Assembly: GCA_017937845.1 (NCBI GenBank) | Contig: JAGBCV010000015.1 | Location: 1 to 38,785 of the forward strand | DNA length: 38,785 nt | Source of the DNA: Clostridia bacterium | Lineage (GTDB): Bacteria; Bacillota; Clostridia; Oscillospirales; CAG-272 | Direction of reading: 5' to 3' | Shown: piece by piece, positions 14,988 to 23,612 of the stretch | Layout of the letters: each line of letters starts with the position of its first letter | Position numbering within the stretch: the first letter of the stretch is position 1 | Position numbers and translations under genes: made by a program | The notes under the pieces: model-generated | Seen by the model: the letters and a program-made list of their open reading frames with translations, nothing else | Databases searched by the model: none | Told to the model about the DNA's origin: nothing

Positions 14988-16463
14988 TCATTCATCGTAC
15001 CAAAACTGTATCGCGTCCTGTATCATTTTGAATTTTTCGGAAAGACCGAATACACCATTTTTACTATGCTCGTTTGCCGTTCGGAACGGATAGACCCAAG
15101 GCGACGTTTGATGCGTAAAATTCATCCAAGAATCTACAAGCCATTTTTCTTTCGTCGTTGTCATTTCATAAGAAAGATATCCGCGCCACGCTTCGCCCTC
15201 CTCGGGAAATGAAAAATCCGCAAAGGGGTGTCTGTCTGTGCGTTCACCCCAAAAAACGCTGTTATGCGTATAGGTATCCGTACTCAAATGATAATACGGA
15301 GCGGTATACGTGATGCCATCTTTATCATAAAGTACGCGCCCCGTCAGGGGTTCATCATACCACCAATCCTCGGCGACTTGCGACCAAAGCTTGATGGATT
15401 CTGTCCCGAAAAATCCGGGATCGCTCGTAAAGAGGAAATGATGAATTACTTTCCATTTCGTTCCCTCTTCGTTCAGCCGCACACCAATCGCCGCCGCGCG
15501 AAGCTCCTCGACGTCGTATACGGTATCCACATAAATCGCATCCTCGCGCCATTCCGTGACACGCCGTCCCTCGTTCAATGCCCAATCCGTGATCTCTACC
15601 TCAATTTCCTCAGCCCCTGCACACGCGAGAATATCCTCGTCCGTCATATCACTCAAAACGTATTCGGGGAAGCCGAGATACAAAAGATATTTTTTGACCC
15701 GTTCTACCTGTATGTTTTCCGTAATTTCCCTTTCCTGCCAAGCCATCGGATATGAGTTAAAAAATCGCATACCGCAAACGACTCCGCAAATCAGTACGGC
15801 AGAAACGCCAATGCTCAAAACACGGTCGGAAATCCAAATCTTCGCGGGCGTGATGCCATATCCCGCCTCATCCAGCTCACGCATGACGCGAAACAGACTG
15901 CGAATGATGAGAATATATCCAATTATCAGCAAGATCGGAATGATAAATCCTTCGTACTGCACGAGCGCAAGCAAAAGAACGACAAGATTCCAAACGACGA
16001 GCCATATTCCGCTCGTTCCTTTCGGAAGCCCTGCCTTTTTCCGCACGTCGGAAAGTCCTATACAAAAGCAGATATATTTTGCAATCGTACACGAGATCGA
16101 AAAGATCAGCAAAACCGCTTGGACGTTTTCCGTGAGCCACAACTCGCTGTATACCGTCGCTTCCAAGATCAAGCACACATACTGATAAAGCATCTCCACG
16201 GCGGAGAGGATATAACAAGCGAAAAAGCATCCGTTTTCACGGCGGAGCATACGAAAGCCAAGAAACGAAAGCAAAATGCCAAGCGCGGGCAAAATATATT
16301 GTAAGCATAGAAAATTTAACGTAATGCCACAAAGCGCAAAGCCGACAAGCACCAGTCGCATCGCCTTTTTCCAAGGTGTTACCGAGGATACGATATCCTC
16401 AGGCGGTATCTCCGAAAGGCTCGATTCGAGCATTTCATCAAAATCAAAATCACGTTCCGTCAC
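14988..16463 (-). CDS. Membrane partner of ECF sigma factor, putative anti-sigma
   Basis: A 491-residue protein. The soluble acidic N-terminus (TERDFDFDEMLESSLSEIPP) is followed by about seven hydrophobic helices (40-240) and a 240-residue outside C-terminal domain rich in Trp and Tyr. The gene overlaps the sigma factor's 3' end. I chose the GTG at 16463, eight bases after GGGAGG; a GTG at 16472 sits too close to that site. Anti-sigma factors usually sit in this position, binding sigma with a short cytosolic N-terminus. No zinc anti-sigma motif (HxxxCxxC) is present, so the role is inferred from context. Confidence 0.78.
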   Translation of the reverse strand: MTERDFDFDEMLESSLSEIPPEDIVSSVTPWKKAMRLVLVGFALCGITLNFLCLQYILPALGILLSFLGFRMLRRENGCFFACYILSAVEMLYQYVCLILEATVYSELWLTENVQAVLLIFSISCTIAKYICFCIGLSDVRKKAGLPKGTSGIWLVVWNLVVLLLALVQYEGFIIPILLIIGYILIIRSLFRVMRELDEAGYGITPAKIWISDRVLSIGVSAVLICGVVCGMRFFNSYPMAWQEREITENIQVERVKKYLLYLGFPEYVLSDMTDEDILACAGAEEIEVEITDWALNEGRRVTEWREDAIYVDTVYDVEELRAAAIGVRLNEEGTKWKVIHHFLFTSDPGFFGTESIKLWSQVAEDWWYDEPLTGRVLYDKDGITYTAPYYHLSTDTYTHNSVFWGERTDRHPFADFSFPEEGEAWRGYLSYEMTTTKEKWLVDSWMNFTHQTSPWVYPFRTANEHSKNGVFGLSEKFKMIQDAIQFWYDE

Positions 16464-16998
16464 TTGTATCACCTCCCAGCATTTCCCTCAGCTTCTTTTT
16501 GATGCGATAAAGCTTCCCTTCCACGGCGCGTTCCGTCATACCAAGCTCGGCGGCGATCTGCGCGGTGGATTGTCTGTAATAATATTTTCGGTAAAACAAA
16601 AGCGTTTCTTTTTGCGATAATGCAAGAAGCGCCATGCGGAGTGCATTTCTGCGCTCGATTTGCAGGATATGCTCCTCGGGCGTCGGTTCTGCGGACGGTA
16701 TTTCTTCGTCCAGCGCGTCTGTCGAATCGACGGTACGGTGATTTCTCAGATGATTCAAGGCGACATTGCGTGCGATCGCCGTCAGCCACGCCGTGAAGCT
16801 TCCTTTTTCCTCGTCGTACGTATCGATCTTTTCCCAAACGCGCATCAAAGCTTCTGAAAACGCCTCCTCGCGGTCGCGCGCATCCGTCAGAATCGGTGAA
16901 ATGATATATCGTATAAGCGGCGCATAATGCCTTTGCAACGCTTCCATGCCGCGTTCCTCTCGGCGGCGCAGCAACGTGACAATATCGTATTCCCGCAT
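16450..16998 (-). CDS. ECF-type RNA polymerase sigma factor
   Basis: A 182-residue sigma factor. Region 2 spans about 25-92 (DREEAFSEALMRVWEKIDTY, FTAWLTAIARNVALNHLRNHR). A linker rich in E and P follows, then region 4 (about 118-175: LALSQKETLLFYRKYYYRQ and STAQIAAELGMTERAVEGKL). AAGGAGG lies before ATG 16998. It overlaps and is co-translated with the membrane gene downstream, so it probably responds to an envelope signal through that partner. No clear autoregulatory -35/-10 pair could be fixed in the short upstream gap. Confidence 0.95.
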   Translation of the reverse strand: MREYDIVTLLRRREERGMEALQRHYAPLIRYIISPILTDARDREEAFSEALMRVWEKIDTYDEEKGSFTAWLTAIARNVALNHLRNHRTVDSTDALDEEIPSAEPTPEEHILQIERRNALRMALLALSQKETLLFYRKYYYRQSTAQIAAELGMTERAVEGKLYRIKKKLREMLGGDTSDGT

Positions 16999-17050
16999 CC
17001 AATCGCCTCCTTTCGTCCTCTCTACCTTATATTACACAAAAATACGGAAA

Positions 17051-17073
17051 ATCCCACGGTTTTTCCGTGGGAT
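17051..17073 (-). terminator. Terminator after pdaA
   Basis: Stem ATCCCACGG / CCGTGGGAT with a 5-nt loop. On the minus strand it is followed by TTTTCC. Confidence 0.8.
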
Positions 17074-17079
17074 CTTGAT

Positions 17080-18093
17080 TCAGTTTATCGGATATTGTGC
17101 GATCTCATAACCTTTTGCGCGGAACGCATCGATAACGTCACCCAAAACCTCGGTATTGGTCTTGGAAACGGCGTGAAGCAGATAGACTGCGCCCGGATGC
17201 GCACAGCTCATGATCCTGTCAAACGCTTCGCCATGCGCGGGCTGATTATCGGTCTCCCAATCGCGGTAAGCAAAGCTCCAAAAAACGGAGGTATAACCAA
17301 GCTCCTTGAGAAGCGCCGCCATGCGGTCGCTGGATTCTCCCATCGGGAAGCGGAAAAGCGTCATCGTATAATCAAAATGCTCGTATACGTATTCGTGAAG
17401 CCCCTTGATATCCTCGTAGGCTTCCTCCAAGGTCATGCTCGGAAAGGAAAGATGCGCGGTGCTGTGGTTGCCGACGATATGCCCCTCATCGATCATGCGC
17501 TGAACGAGCGCAGGCTCGCTCTTGGCATAGGGCATGGTGATGAAAAAGACCGCTTTGACGTTCTTTTCCTTTAAGGTATCGAGGATCTGCGCGGTATAAC
17601 CGTTTTCATAACCCTCGTCAAAGGTCAAGTAGATCTTATCGTCATTCATGATATAGGACGCGCCGTACTGTCCGTAAGATTTCTGCGCGGAAAGCGCGCC
17701 GTGGGGACGGTTGCTTTCATCCACGCTGACGCCGGGTCCCCAACCGCGAAGCGTATTATCGAGGGAGAGCAGATAGCTTTTTTTCGCCTCCGTCAAGGTG
17801 GGAAACTCTACCGCGGGGCGGTCCGTATTCGGTCGGCTCGTCGCACCGGGAACGGTCGCGGGCGGATAGGTCGTCATATACGTCGTCGTTTGTACGGTCG
17901 TTTCCTTTGTGGAATCGGTCGTCGTCACCGTCTGTTGCGTATCGGTGGTTTTCGGTTCGGTCGTCGATTCAGAGCCGAAGGGGTTTTCTGCGGTCGCCAA
18001 AAAGACGACGGTGAGGATGAGTGCCACAACGATAATGACGGCGATCATGAGATAAATGAGTCCATATTTCAGGGTCGGCTTGTTTTCTTCCAT
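17080..18093 (-). CDS. pdaA: PdaA-like polysaccharide deacetylase (cortex delta-lactam)
   Basis: 337 residues: one N-terminal membrane helix (about 11-34), a Thr-rich linker (42-90), then a NodB-type deacetylase domain. Motif 1 is TFDEGYENGYT with D159, motif 2 is GNHSTAH with H210 and H214, and RFPMGESS and LLHAVSKTN follow. TFDEGYENG and the LLHxVSK block are features of PdaA, which removes acetyl groups from muramic acid on the way to muramic delta-lactam in the spore cortex. That points to a sporulating host. The Thr-rich linker is longer than in B. subtilis PdaA. It lies 39 nt after dut and probably shares its transcript. Confidence 0.88.
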   Translation of the reverse strand: MEENKPTLKYGLIYLMIAVIIVVALILTVVFLATAENPFGSESTTEPKTTDTQQTVTTTDSTKETTVQTTTYMTTYPPATVPGATSRPNTDRPAVEFPTLTEAKKSYLLSLDNTLRGWGPGVSVDESNRPHGALSAQKSYGQYGASYIMNDDKIYLTFDEGYENGYTAQILDTLKEKNVKAVFFITMPYAKSEPALVQRMIDEGHIVGNHSTAHLSFPSMTLEEAYEDIKGLHEYVYEHFDYTMTLFRFPMGESSDRMAALLKELGYTSVFWSFAYRDWETDNQPAHGEAFDRIMSCAHPGAVYLLHAVSKTNTEVLGDVIDAFRAKGYEIAQYPIN

Positions 18094-18132
18094 ACTTACT
18101 CACTCTTTTCTATGTAAATTTTTACGGCAGAA

Positions 18133-18567
18133 TCACTTGCCCGTACTGCCGAAGCCTCCCGCGCCGCGTTCCGTTTCGTCGAGAGAATCCACCTCTTCAA
18201 ATTCTACGGAAAGATAGGGCATCACGACGAGCTGTGCGATACGTTCGCCCGGCGTTACCACGCGGGAAATCGCGGAATCGTTATGAAGCGCAACGATATA
18301 TTCGCCGCGATAATCGGAATCGGCAACGCCGACGCAGTTTGCGGGGCGAAGTCCTTCCTTTGCGGCAAGACCGCTTCTCGCAAAAATCGCGCCGAAATAG
18401 CCCTCGGGAACGGCAATGGAAAGTCCCGTTCCGATCTTCACGGTTTCGCCCGCTCCAATGGTGACCTCGTTTTCAAGGCAAGCGTAAAGGTCATAGCCCG
18501 CCGCGCGGTCGGAGCCGCGTGTGGGAATGATGGCATTTTCTTTTAATTTTTTGATTTGAATTTTCAT
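18133..18567 (-). CDS. dut: Deoxyuridine 5'-triphosphate nucleotidohydrolase
   Basis: A 144-residue trimeric-type dUTPase that splits dUTP to dUMP and pyrophosphate, keeping uracil out of DNA and feeding thymidylate synthesis. All five motifs are visible: AGYDLYA (23-29), RSGLAAKEG, GVADSDYRGE, RIAQLVV and the C-terminal RGAGGFGSTGK. Length is normal. AGAGGAG lies before ATG 18567, 12 nt after prfC, so the two are co-transcribed. Confidence 0.97.
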   Translation of the reverse strand: MKIQIKKLKENAIIPTRGSDRAAGYDLYACLENEVTIGAGETVKIGTGLSIAVPEGYFGAIFARSGLAAKEGLRPANCVGVADSDYRGEYIVALHNDSAISRVVTPGERIAQLVVMPYLSVEFEEVDSLDETERGAGGFGSTGK

Positions 18568-18579
18568 GTTCTGCTCCTC

Positions 18580-20172
18580 TTAGTTACGGCTGAACTCGGA
18601 AAGCTCAAGCCCCTCGTTCTTTTCAAGCGCCCAACGGATATTCCATTCGCTCGTGAAGATGAGAAGATTCTTTCCGCGGAAGTCCTGTACCCATTTGGTA
18701 TCGGAGGTGATATTGAGTCTTGCGGGGTTGATGCCCTCGTTTTCGATCCAGCGGATATGCTGATAAGAAAGATTGGAACGGCGAACGTCTACACCGTATT
18801 CGTTTTTGAGTCGATATTCGAGAACTTCAAACTGAAGAACACCGACAACACCGACGATGACGCGCTCCATACCGCCGCCCGGTTCAAAGAAGATCTGGAT
18901 CGCACCCTCTTGGGCGATCTGATTCATACCCTTGACGAACTGCTTACGCTTCATGCTGTCGGTCTGCTCGACCATCGCAAAATGCTCGGGCGCAAAGGTC
19001 GGGATACCTTCATATTTTACTTTCTGCTTGGGCATACAAACCGTATCACCGATGGAGAAGATACCCGGGTCAAATACACCGATGATATCGCCTGCATAAG
19101 CTTCATCGACGATCTCTCTTTCCTGCGCCATCATCTGCTGAGGCTGAGAAAGCTTGATGTTTTTACCGCCCTGAACGTGATAATATTCCGTACCGCGTTC
19201 AAACTTACCCGAACAGATACGCATAAAGGCAAGTCTATCGCGGTGAGCCTTATTCATATTCGCTTGAATCTTAAAAACAAACGCGGAGAAAGCGCCCGAA
19301 AGCGGGTCCACGATGCCTGTTTCCGCTTTTCTCGGAAGCGGTGCCGTCGTCATATGCAAGAAGCTTTCAAGGAACGGTTCAACGCCGAAGTTTGTGAGCG
19401 CAGAGCCGAAGAATACGGGAGAAAGCTTACCGCATCTGACTTGTTCAAGGTCAAAATCAAAGCTTGCGCCGTCGAGAAGCTCGACCTGCTCGCAAAGCTC
19501 TTCGCGTGCCGTCTCGCCGATGATGGCGTCGAGCTTGTCTGTATCGGTGATGTCACACTCGATGGAATCGAGCTTGCTCTGACCTCTGTTTTTCGCGGAG
19601 AACGCGATGATGGCGCGTTTTTCTCTGTCGTAAACGCCCTTAAATTCCTTACCGCAACCGATGGGCCAGTTCATCGGATACGTACCGATACCAAATTCCT
19701 TTTCCAGCTCGTCAAGAAGGTCAAACGGGTCGCGCGCTTCGCGGTCGAGCTTATTGATAAAGGTAAAGATCGGAATACCGCGCATCGCGCAGACCTTAAA
19801 GAGCTTTCGCGTCTGCGGCTCGATACCCTTTGCCGCGTCAATGACCATGACCGCGCTATCCGCCGCCATGAGGGTACGGTAGGTATCCTCGGAGAAGTCC
19901 TGGTGTCCGGGGGTATCCAAAATGTTGATGCAATAGCCTTCGTACTGGAACTGCATAACGGAGGAGGTAATGGAGATACCTCTCTGCTTTTCAAGCTCCA
20001 TCCAGTCGGAAACGGCGTGACGGTCGGCGGCTTTGCCTTTGACAGCGCCCGCTTGCAAGATCGCGCCTCCGTAAAGAAGCAGTTTTTCCGTGAGTGTCGT
20101 TTTACCGGCGTCGGGGTGCGAAATGATCGCAAACGTACGGCGTCGGTTGATTTCTTTTTCAAAAGTTTCCAA
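18580..20172 (-). CDS. prfC: Peptide chain release factor 3
   Basis: A 530-residue translational GTPase that recycles RF1 and RF2 after peptide release. G motifs are SHPDAGKTT (18-26), DTPGHQDF (about 85-92) and NKLD (about 139-142). The C-terminal RF3 domain is complete and length is normal. The start is a TTG at 20172, preceded by GAGG at about nine bases; no ATG lies at that point. A possible promoter (20197-20226) overlaps the upstream gene's stop. It heads a prfC-dut-pdaA run. Confidence 0.95.
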   Translation of the reverse strand: METFEKEINRRRTFAIISHPDAGKTTLTEKLLLYGGAILQAGAVKGKAADRHAVSDWMELEKQRGISITSSVMQFQYEGYCINILDTPGHQDFSEDTYRTLMAADSAVMVIDAAKGIEPQTRKLFKVCAMRGIPIFTFINKLDREARDPFDLLDELEKEFGIGTYPMNWPIGCGKEFKGVYDREKRAIIAFSAKNRGQSKLDSIECDITDTDKLDAIIGETAREELCEQVELLDGASFDFDLEQVRCGKLSPVFFGSALTNFGVEPFLESFLHMTTAPLPRKAETGIVDPLSGAFSAFVFKIQANMNKAHRDRLAFMRICSGKFERGTEYYHVQGGKNIKLSQPQQMMAQEREIVDEAYAGDIIGVFDPGIFSIGDTVCMPKQKVKYEGIPTFAPEHFAMVEQTDSMKRKQFVKGMNQIAQEGAIQIFFEPGGGMERVIVGVVGVLQFEVLEYRLKNEYGVDVRRSNLSYQHIRWIENEGINPARLNITSDTKWVQDFRGKNLLIFTSEWNIRWALEKNEGLELSEFSRN

Positions 20173-20196
20173 AGCTTTGTACCTCTTTATTCTGTC

Positions 20197-20226
20197 AGTC
20201 TATCGTTTGCGGTTCGATGCCGTCAA
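20197..20226 (-). promoter_or_regulatory. Possible promoter for prfC
   Basis: TTGACG, 18 nt, TAGACT. The -35 box overlaps the TGA of the DUF2156-GNAT gene. Read-through from that gene is also possible. Confidence 0.4.
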
Positions 20227-21620
20227 ACGTTTTTTCTAAAGTAAAAATAAGTATCGTCCTCTCCGTCGGGACGCAAAATGGCGGAAAGCATCTTTTTCGA
20301 TGCTGAATTTTCTTTCATACATTTTCCGCGGACCACGTTCATGCCGATCCCGTAAAGCGCGTATTCGCAAGCCGCGGCATAGGCTTCCGTGGCATAGCCG
20401 TTCTTCTCATATTCGGGCAAAATTCTGACGCCGATCTCCACGCCGCCGCGAAAATCAAAATGATATAAGATCAGCTCGCCAATCATCGTTTCATGCAGAC
20501 GAATGGCAAAATTCATCGCTTGGCTGCTGCCGAAATCCTTCTTTTGGTCGAGATAAAAATACTGTTCATCGGGCGTTTCGCAGTCCTCGCGGTAATCGTA
20601 TCCCCAATAACGGTTGCGCTCGTCGTCCAAACAAAGACGGTTGTAAGCGGGAACGTCGGTTTCACGAATGGCATCCATAATCAGCCGCGCTGTACGAATC
20701 GTGGGAATCTTTTCGATATAATACAGCTCCGAGCGGATACGGACTGAAATCTTATCGAGGATCCGAACGGGCTGATATTGCATCTTTGAGGTGCGAAGCC
20801 CTCTGCTTCCCGCGTCGTCCTCACGGTTGATGTATTTCACGTCATGTGTGAACATTTTTGCAAAGGCTTGTACCATCGCGGGATATACGCCTTCATATTC
20901 GGGGAGCGCCTTTTCGATATGATCGATCAGCGTGTCGCCGCAGACCTCCGAAATGCAAAGTGAGATGATCTCTCCATCCAGCTCAAAGCCGCCGCAACGG
21001 AAAAACGGCGAACCGATAAAGCGGAGCATCTTCCATGCGCGTTCGAGTTCATTTTTCGCGCCGTAAGATATCTTATCAAACGTCTTTTCAAAGGCATAAC
21101 GAAACGCGGTGATCTTTTCGGCATCGGCTTCGGTAAATTCTCTGAAAACGGCGTTTGGATATTTGGCGTAAAATTTTCGGATATGATTTCTCTGCCCTGC
21201 GTATTTCTTTCCCGCAAATTCACAGAAATCCTCCGCAAGATAGAGATAGTCGCTGAGATTGCGCTGTGAGCGCGTTTCGATATTTGTATACCTCGCGGTC
21301 AGCACAGGGAGCATTTCCCGCGGAACGGCATTCAGCTCAAACGGCAAAAAATGCTCATAGCAAAAGCGCGCCATCGCATCAAAAGCCTTTTCCATATCCG
21401 CATCCTCGGAAACGGCGATCGGAAAATCAAACGTCCATCTTCCGCGAATCTTACTGCGAACGACAAGACACCCTGCAAAAACGGTAAATTCCGATTCGAG
21501 CATATACCGCCACATGAGCTTGACACCCAGGGAATAATCGCTGACTTGATAGTGGCAAAGTCCATAATAACGGCTGAGCTCTTCGATATGCTGTTCGGTG
21601 ATCGGTGTAAAATGTAGCAT
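20223..21620 (-). CDS. DUF2156-GNAT fusion protein
   Basis: A 465-residue two-domain protein. Residues 1-300 resemble DUF2156, the GNAT-fold domain also found at the end of phosphatidylglycerol lysyltransferases (YLAEDFCEFAGKKYAGQRNHIRKF; FRYAFEKTFD). Residues about 305-465 are a separate RimJ/RimL-type N-acetyltransferase with the acetyl-CoA loop region (GVEIGVRILPEYEKNGYATE). No membrane part is present, so it is not a full MprF. ATG 21620 follows AAGGGAAGG; an open extension to 21725 runs through the promoter. The acceptors of both domains are unknown. Confidence 0.85.
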   Translation of the reverse strand: MLHFTPITEQHIEELSRYYGLCHYQVSDYSLGVKLMWRYMLESEFTVFAGCLVVRSKIRGRWTFDFPIAVSEDADMEKAFDAMARFCYEHFLPFELNAVPREMLPVLTARYTNIETRSQRNLSDYLYLAEDFCEFAGKKYAGQRNHIRKFYAKYPNAVFREFTEADAEKITAFRYAFEKTFDKISYGAKNELERAWKMLRFIGSPFFRCGGFELDGEIISLCISEVCGDTLIDHIEKALPEYEGVYPAMVQAFAKMFTHDVKYINREDDAGSRGLRTSKMQYQPVRILDKISVRIRSELYYIEKIPTIRTARLIMDAIRETDVPAYNRLCLDDERNRYWGYDYREDCETPDEQYFYLDQKKDFGSSQAMNFAIRLHETMIGELILYHFDFRGGVEIGVRILPEYEKNGYATEAYAAACEYALYGIGMNVVRGKCMKENSASKKMLSAILRPDGEDDTYFYFRKNV

Positions 21621-21660
21621 TGCGTTTCGCCTTCCCTTTTTTCCATATACAAACAATATT

Positions 21661-21689
21661 AGTATACCACGAGTAGTACTTTTTTTCAA
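21661..21689 (-). promoter_or_regulatory. Promoter for DUF2156-GNAT gene
   Basis: TTGAAA, 17 nt, TATACT, about 40 nt before the start codon. Confidence 0.75.
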
Positions 21690-21750
21690 CAGATAATTCA
21701 AAAAAGAAAAGAAAACTTTCTGCAAAATTCGGGAGGATTCGCATACTACC

Positions 21751-21779
21751 TTGACAAACGCGATGCTTTGTGATATACT
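21751..21779 (+). promoter_or_regulatory. Promoter of leader-peptide attenuator
   Basis: TTGACA, 17 nt, TATACT; consensus strength. It drives the leader frame at 21826. Confidence 0.85.
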
Positions 21780-21825
21780 GAAAGCACAATCAAGTTACCA
21801 AATATTTGCAAAGGAGGCGATCGCC

Positions 21826-21879
21826 ATGATGAATATCATATATATCGGATGTTACCGTGATCGCCGTATCGCTTTGTAA
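21826..21879 (+). CDS. 17-residue leader peptide
   Basis: MMNIIYIGCYRDRRIAL then TAA, behind a perfect AAAGGAGG. A second ATG is the next codon. GGCGATC at the ribosome site can pair with GATCGCC inside the frame, so initiation may itself be adjustable. The frame includes the first arm (21844-21851) of the attenuator. Peptides of this size, placed before mutually exclusive stems and a terminator, act as sensors of ribosome stalling. There is no run of one codon as in amino-acid attenuators; Ile (four) and Arg (three) are enriched. Confidence 0.7.
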   Translation: MMNIIYIGCYRDRRIAL

Positions 21880-21983
21880 ACGGCAGACTTGCATATGGAA
21901 TTTCGTTTGCATCCGATCAGGGGTGCAATTTTTATATGGTAGATTCTCTTGATTTAGCACCCCTTGCGGGTGCTTTTTCTTTT
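21844..21983 (+). promoter_or_regulatory. Transcription attenuator with alternative stems
   Basis: Five segments can be traced. 1 is ATCGGATG (21844-21851). 2 is TTGCATCCGAT (21907-21917). 3 is GGGGTGCAA (21920-21928). 4 is AGCACCCC (21956-21963). 5 is GGGTGCT (21968-21974) followed by TTTTCTTTT. 4:5 is an intrinsic terminator. 3:4 is an antiterminator. 2:3 (TTGCATCC with GGGTGCAA) would block 3:4. 1:2 (ATCGGATG with CATCCGAT) would free 3. No gene follows before a separate promoter at 22050, so its target is unclear; read-through would enter the gene at 22216. Confidence 0.7.
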
Positions 21984-22049
21984 CAGAATATCGTTTCTTA
22001 ACAGGTAAATTTTCAACTGTCGATTGAGAAAGGCTATAAAAACGGTTGA

Positions 22050-22078
22050 TTGACTTTATATATTTCCTATGTTACAAT
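22050..22078 (+). promoter_or_regulatory. Promoter for the gene at 22216
   Basis: TTGACT, 17 nt, TACAAT, giving a roughly 130-nt untranslated leader. I see no strong fold in that leader. Confidence 0.7.
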
Positions 22079-22215
22079 ATAGACAGAAAGAAAAAAGTAC
22101 TTTTCACAAATATTTCCGGAAAATTTTCAAAAATCTTCAAACCAAAATGCAAAAAACGACACTATATCAGTGTCATGACAATGTAAGACGCTTTCAAGGC
22201 GCAGAAAGGACCATT

Positions 22216-22905
22216 ATGGATTACGGAAAAAATCTCAAATATTTTAACAGTACGGATAAGCTCTTTTATATCGGGCTTCCCATTCTCATCGTCGGCGCAC
22301 TTCTCGTCGTCTGCGAGCTTCTCTGGTTTTTCTTCATTCCCTATCAGATGTTCATCGGGCTTGCCATCGCCGTTCTCGGTGCGGCGCTTGCCTTCGTTCC
22401 GCGCTCGCTCCGTGCAAGCGAAAAAGACCTTGACGCCATCGTTTCCGCGATGACCGACGGTTACGCCAAAGAGGTCACGGAAAATCTCGGACTTGAAAAA
22501 CAAATCCTTCGCACGATCCCCCCGACTGTCATCGGCAATTATATCTATGACGAAAAGGATATCCTCATGCGCCGCGGCAAGGACGACCGCAAATGCCGTA
22601 CCTCGAAATACAGCGCGGCGGCAATCATCTGCACAAAAAACGGCATGGTCATCTCGCAAAAGACGTTTTCTCTCATTGAAGAAGCTACGAAGGAAGCACT
22701 TCATGAATTTCTCTTTGCCGATATCGACAGCCTCGCCGTTATTGACAACGAACTTAGACACGAAGACGGCACGAAGATCAAGGATTCCCGCCTTGTCATC
22801 ACACAAAACGGAAAAGAAGTCTTGAATCTTCCGACCGTTCACGTCATCGCCGTCGACCGCCTTTGCGAGGATATCAATCGCATGATCGCCTCCGCAAAAT
22901 CTTAA
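22216..22905 (+). CDS. Two-helix membrane protein with soluble C-terminal domain
   Basis: 229 residues. Two adjacent membrane helices (about 17-38 and 43-61) form a hairpin. A 165-residue soluble, probably cytosolic, alpha/beta domain follows (DAIVSAMTDGYAKEV, then SAAAIICTKNGMVISQKTFSLIEE and DSRLVITQNGKEVLNLP), somewhat like bacterial PH-type domains. AAAGGA lies before ATG 22216; an in-frame upstream ATG at 22069 lies inside the promoter. No named family was recognised. It may be reached by read-through of the upstream attenuator. Confidence 0.75.
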   Translation: MDYGKNLKYFNSTDKLFYIGLPILIVGALLVVCELLWFFFIPYQMFIGLAIAVLGAALAFVPRSLRASEKDLDAIVSAMTDGYAKEVTENLGLEKQILRTIPPTVIGNYIYDEKDILMRRGKDDRKCRTSKYSAAAIICTKNGMVISQKTFSLIEEATKEALHEFLFADIDSLAVIDNELRHEDGTKIKDSRLVITQNGKEVLNLPTVHVIAVDRLCEDINRMIASAKS

Positions 22906-22947
22906 CTCGCCATCTCTCCTTTTTATAGAAGCCAAAAAATCTTTTCT

Positions 22948-22987
22948 AAAACGAAAGAGCTCTCGATATTGAGAGTTCTTTCGTTTT
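22948..22987 (+). terminator. Terminator
   Basis: A 17-bp stem AAAACGAAAGAGCTCTC with GAGAGTTCTTTCGTTTT (one G-U pair), GATATT loop, then TTC and T-rich sequence. Confidence 0.88.
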
Positions 22988-22990
22988 TTC

Positions 22991-23019
22991 TTGCTTTCTT
23001 ATCAAAATCATGCTACAAT
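22991..23019 (+). promoter_or_regulatory. Promoter for DUF2284 gene
   Basis: TTGCTT, 17 nt, TACAAT, then AAGGAGG before ATG 23047. Confidence 0.7.
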
Positions 23020-23046
23020 AAAAGAAAATATCCAAGGAGGCTTTTT

Positions 23047-23589
23047 ATGTCCGTCTTTACACGAGCAAAAGAAAAAGCCGAAGCACTCGGCTTTGTAAAT
23101 ATCGTTCCGCTGAAAAAAGAAGCGCTCGTTTTCCGCGAAGAGGTCCGCACCATGTGCCGCGCCGACCGTTGCCGAAATTATAACAAAACGTGGAGCTGTC
23201 CGCCTGCTTGCGGTACGCTCGATGAACTACGTCAACATATAGAACCGTTCACGGACGGCATCCTTGTCGAAACCGTCGGCGTGATGGAGGACGAATTTGA
23301 TTATGAAGCCATCGAGGATGCAGGCAAACGTCACAAGGAAAATTTTCATGCGCTTGCAGACCATCTCCGTGCCTTGCATATCAACATTTTCCCAATGGGC
23401 GCGGGACGCTGCACACTTTGCAAGGATTGCACCTATCCCGACGCACCTTGCCGTTTCCCCGACAAAATGACGCCCTCCATGGAAGCGGCAGGGCTTCTCG
23501 TTTCCGACGTTTGCAAGCTCTGCGGCGCTCCTTATTATAACGGCAAAAATACCACGACCTTTATCAGTTGTATTCTTTGGAACGAATGA
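23047..23589 (+). CDS. DUF2284 cysteine-rich metal-binding protein
   Basis: A 180-residue DUF2284 protein with many ordered cysteines: MCRADRC, WSCPPACGT, CTLCKDCTYPDAPCRFP and VCKLCGAPYYNG. This spacing suggests bound iron-sulfur clusters or zinc. Family members are common in anaerobes and have no established reaction. The start is supported by AAGGAGG and a promoter directly upstream. The sigma-factor gene 87 nt downstream has its own ECF-like promoter, so this gene is probably monocistronic. Confidence 0.9.
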   Translation: MSVFTRAKEKAEALGFVNIVPLKKEALVFREEVRTMCRADRCRNYNKTWSCPPACGTLDELRQHIEPFTDGILVETVGVMEDEFDYEAIEDAGKRHKENFHALADHLRALHINIFPMGAGRCTLCKDCTYPDAPCRFPDKMTPSMEAAGLLVSDVCKLCGAPYYNGKNTTTFISCILWNE

Positions 23590-23612
23590 TTCTAAAATTT
23601 CTCTGAAACCTC

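Noticed and set aside
18556..20244. 562-codon open frame on the plus strand
   Set aside because: Antisense to prfC, whose motifs are all intact.
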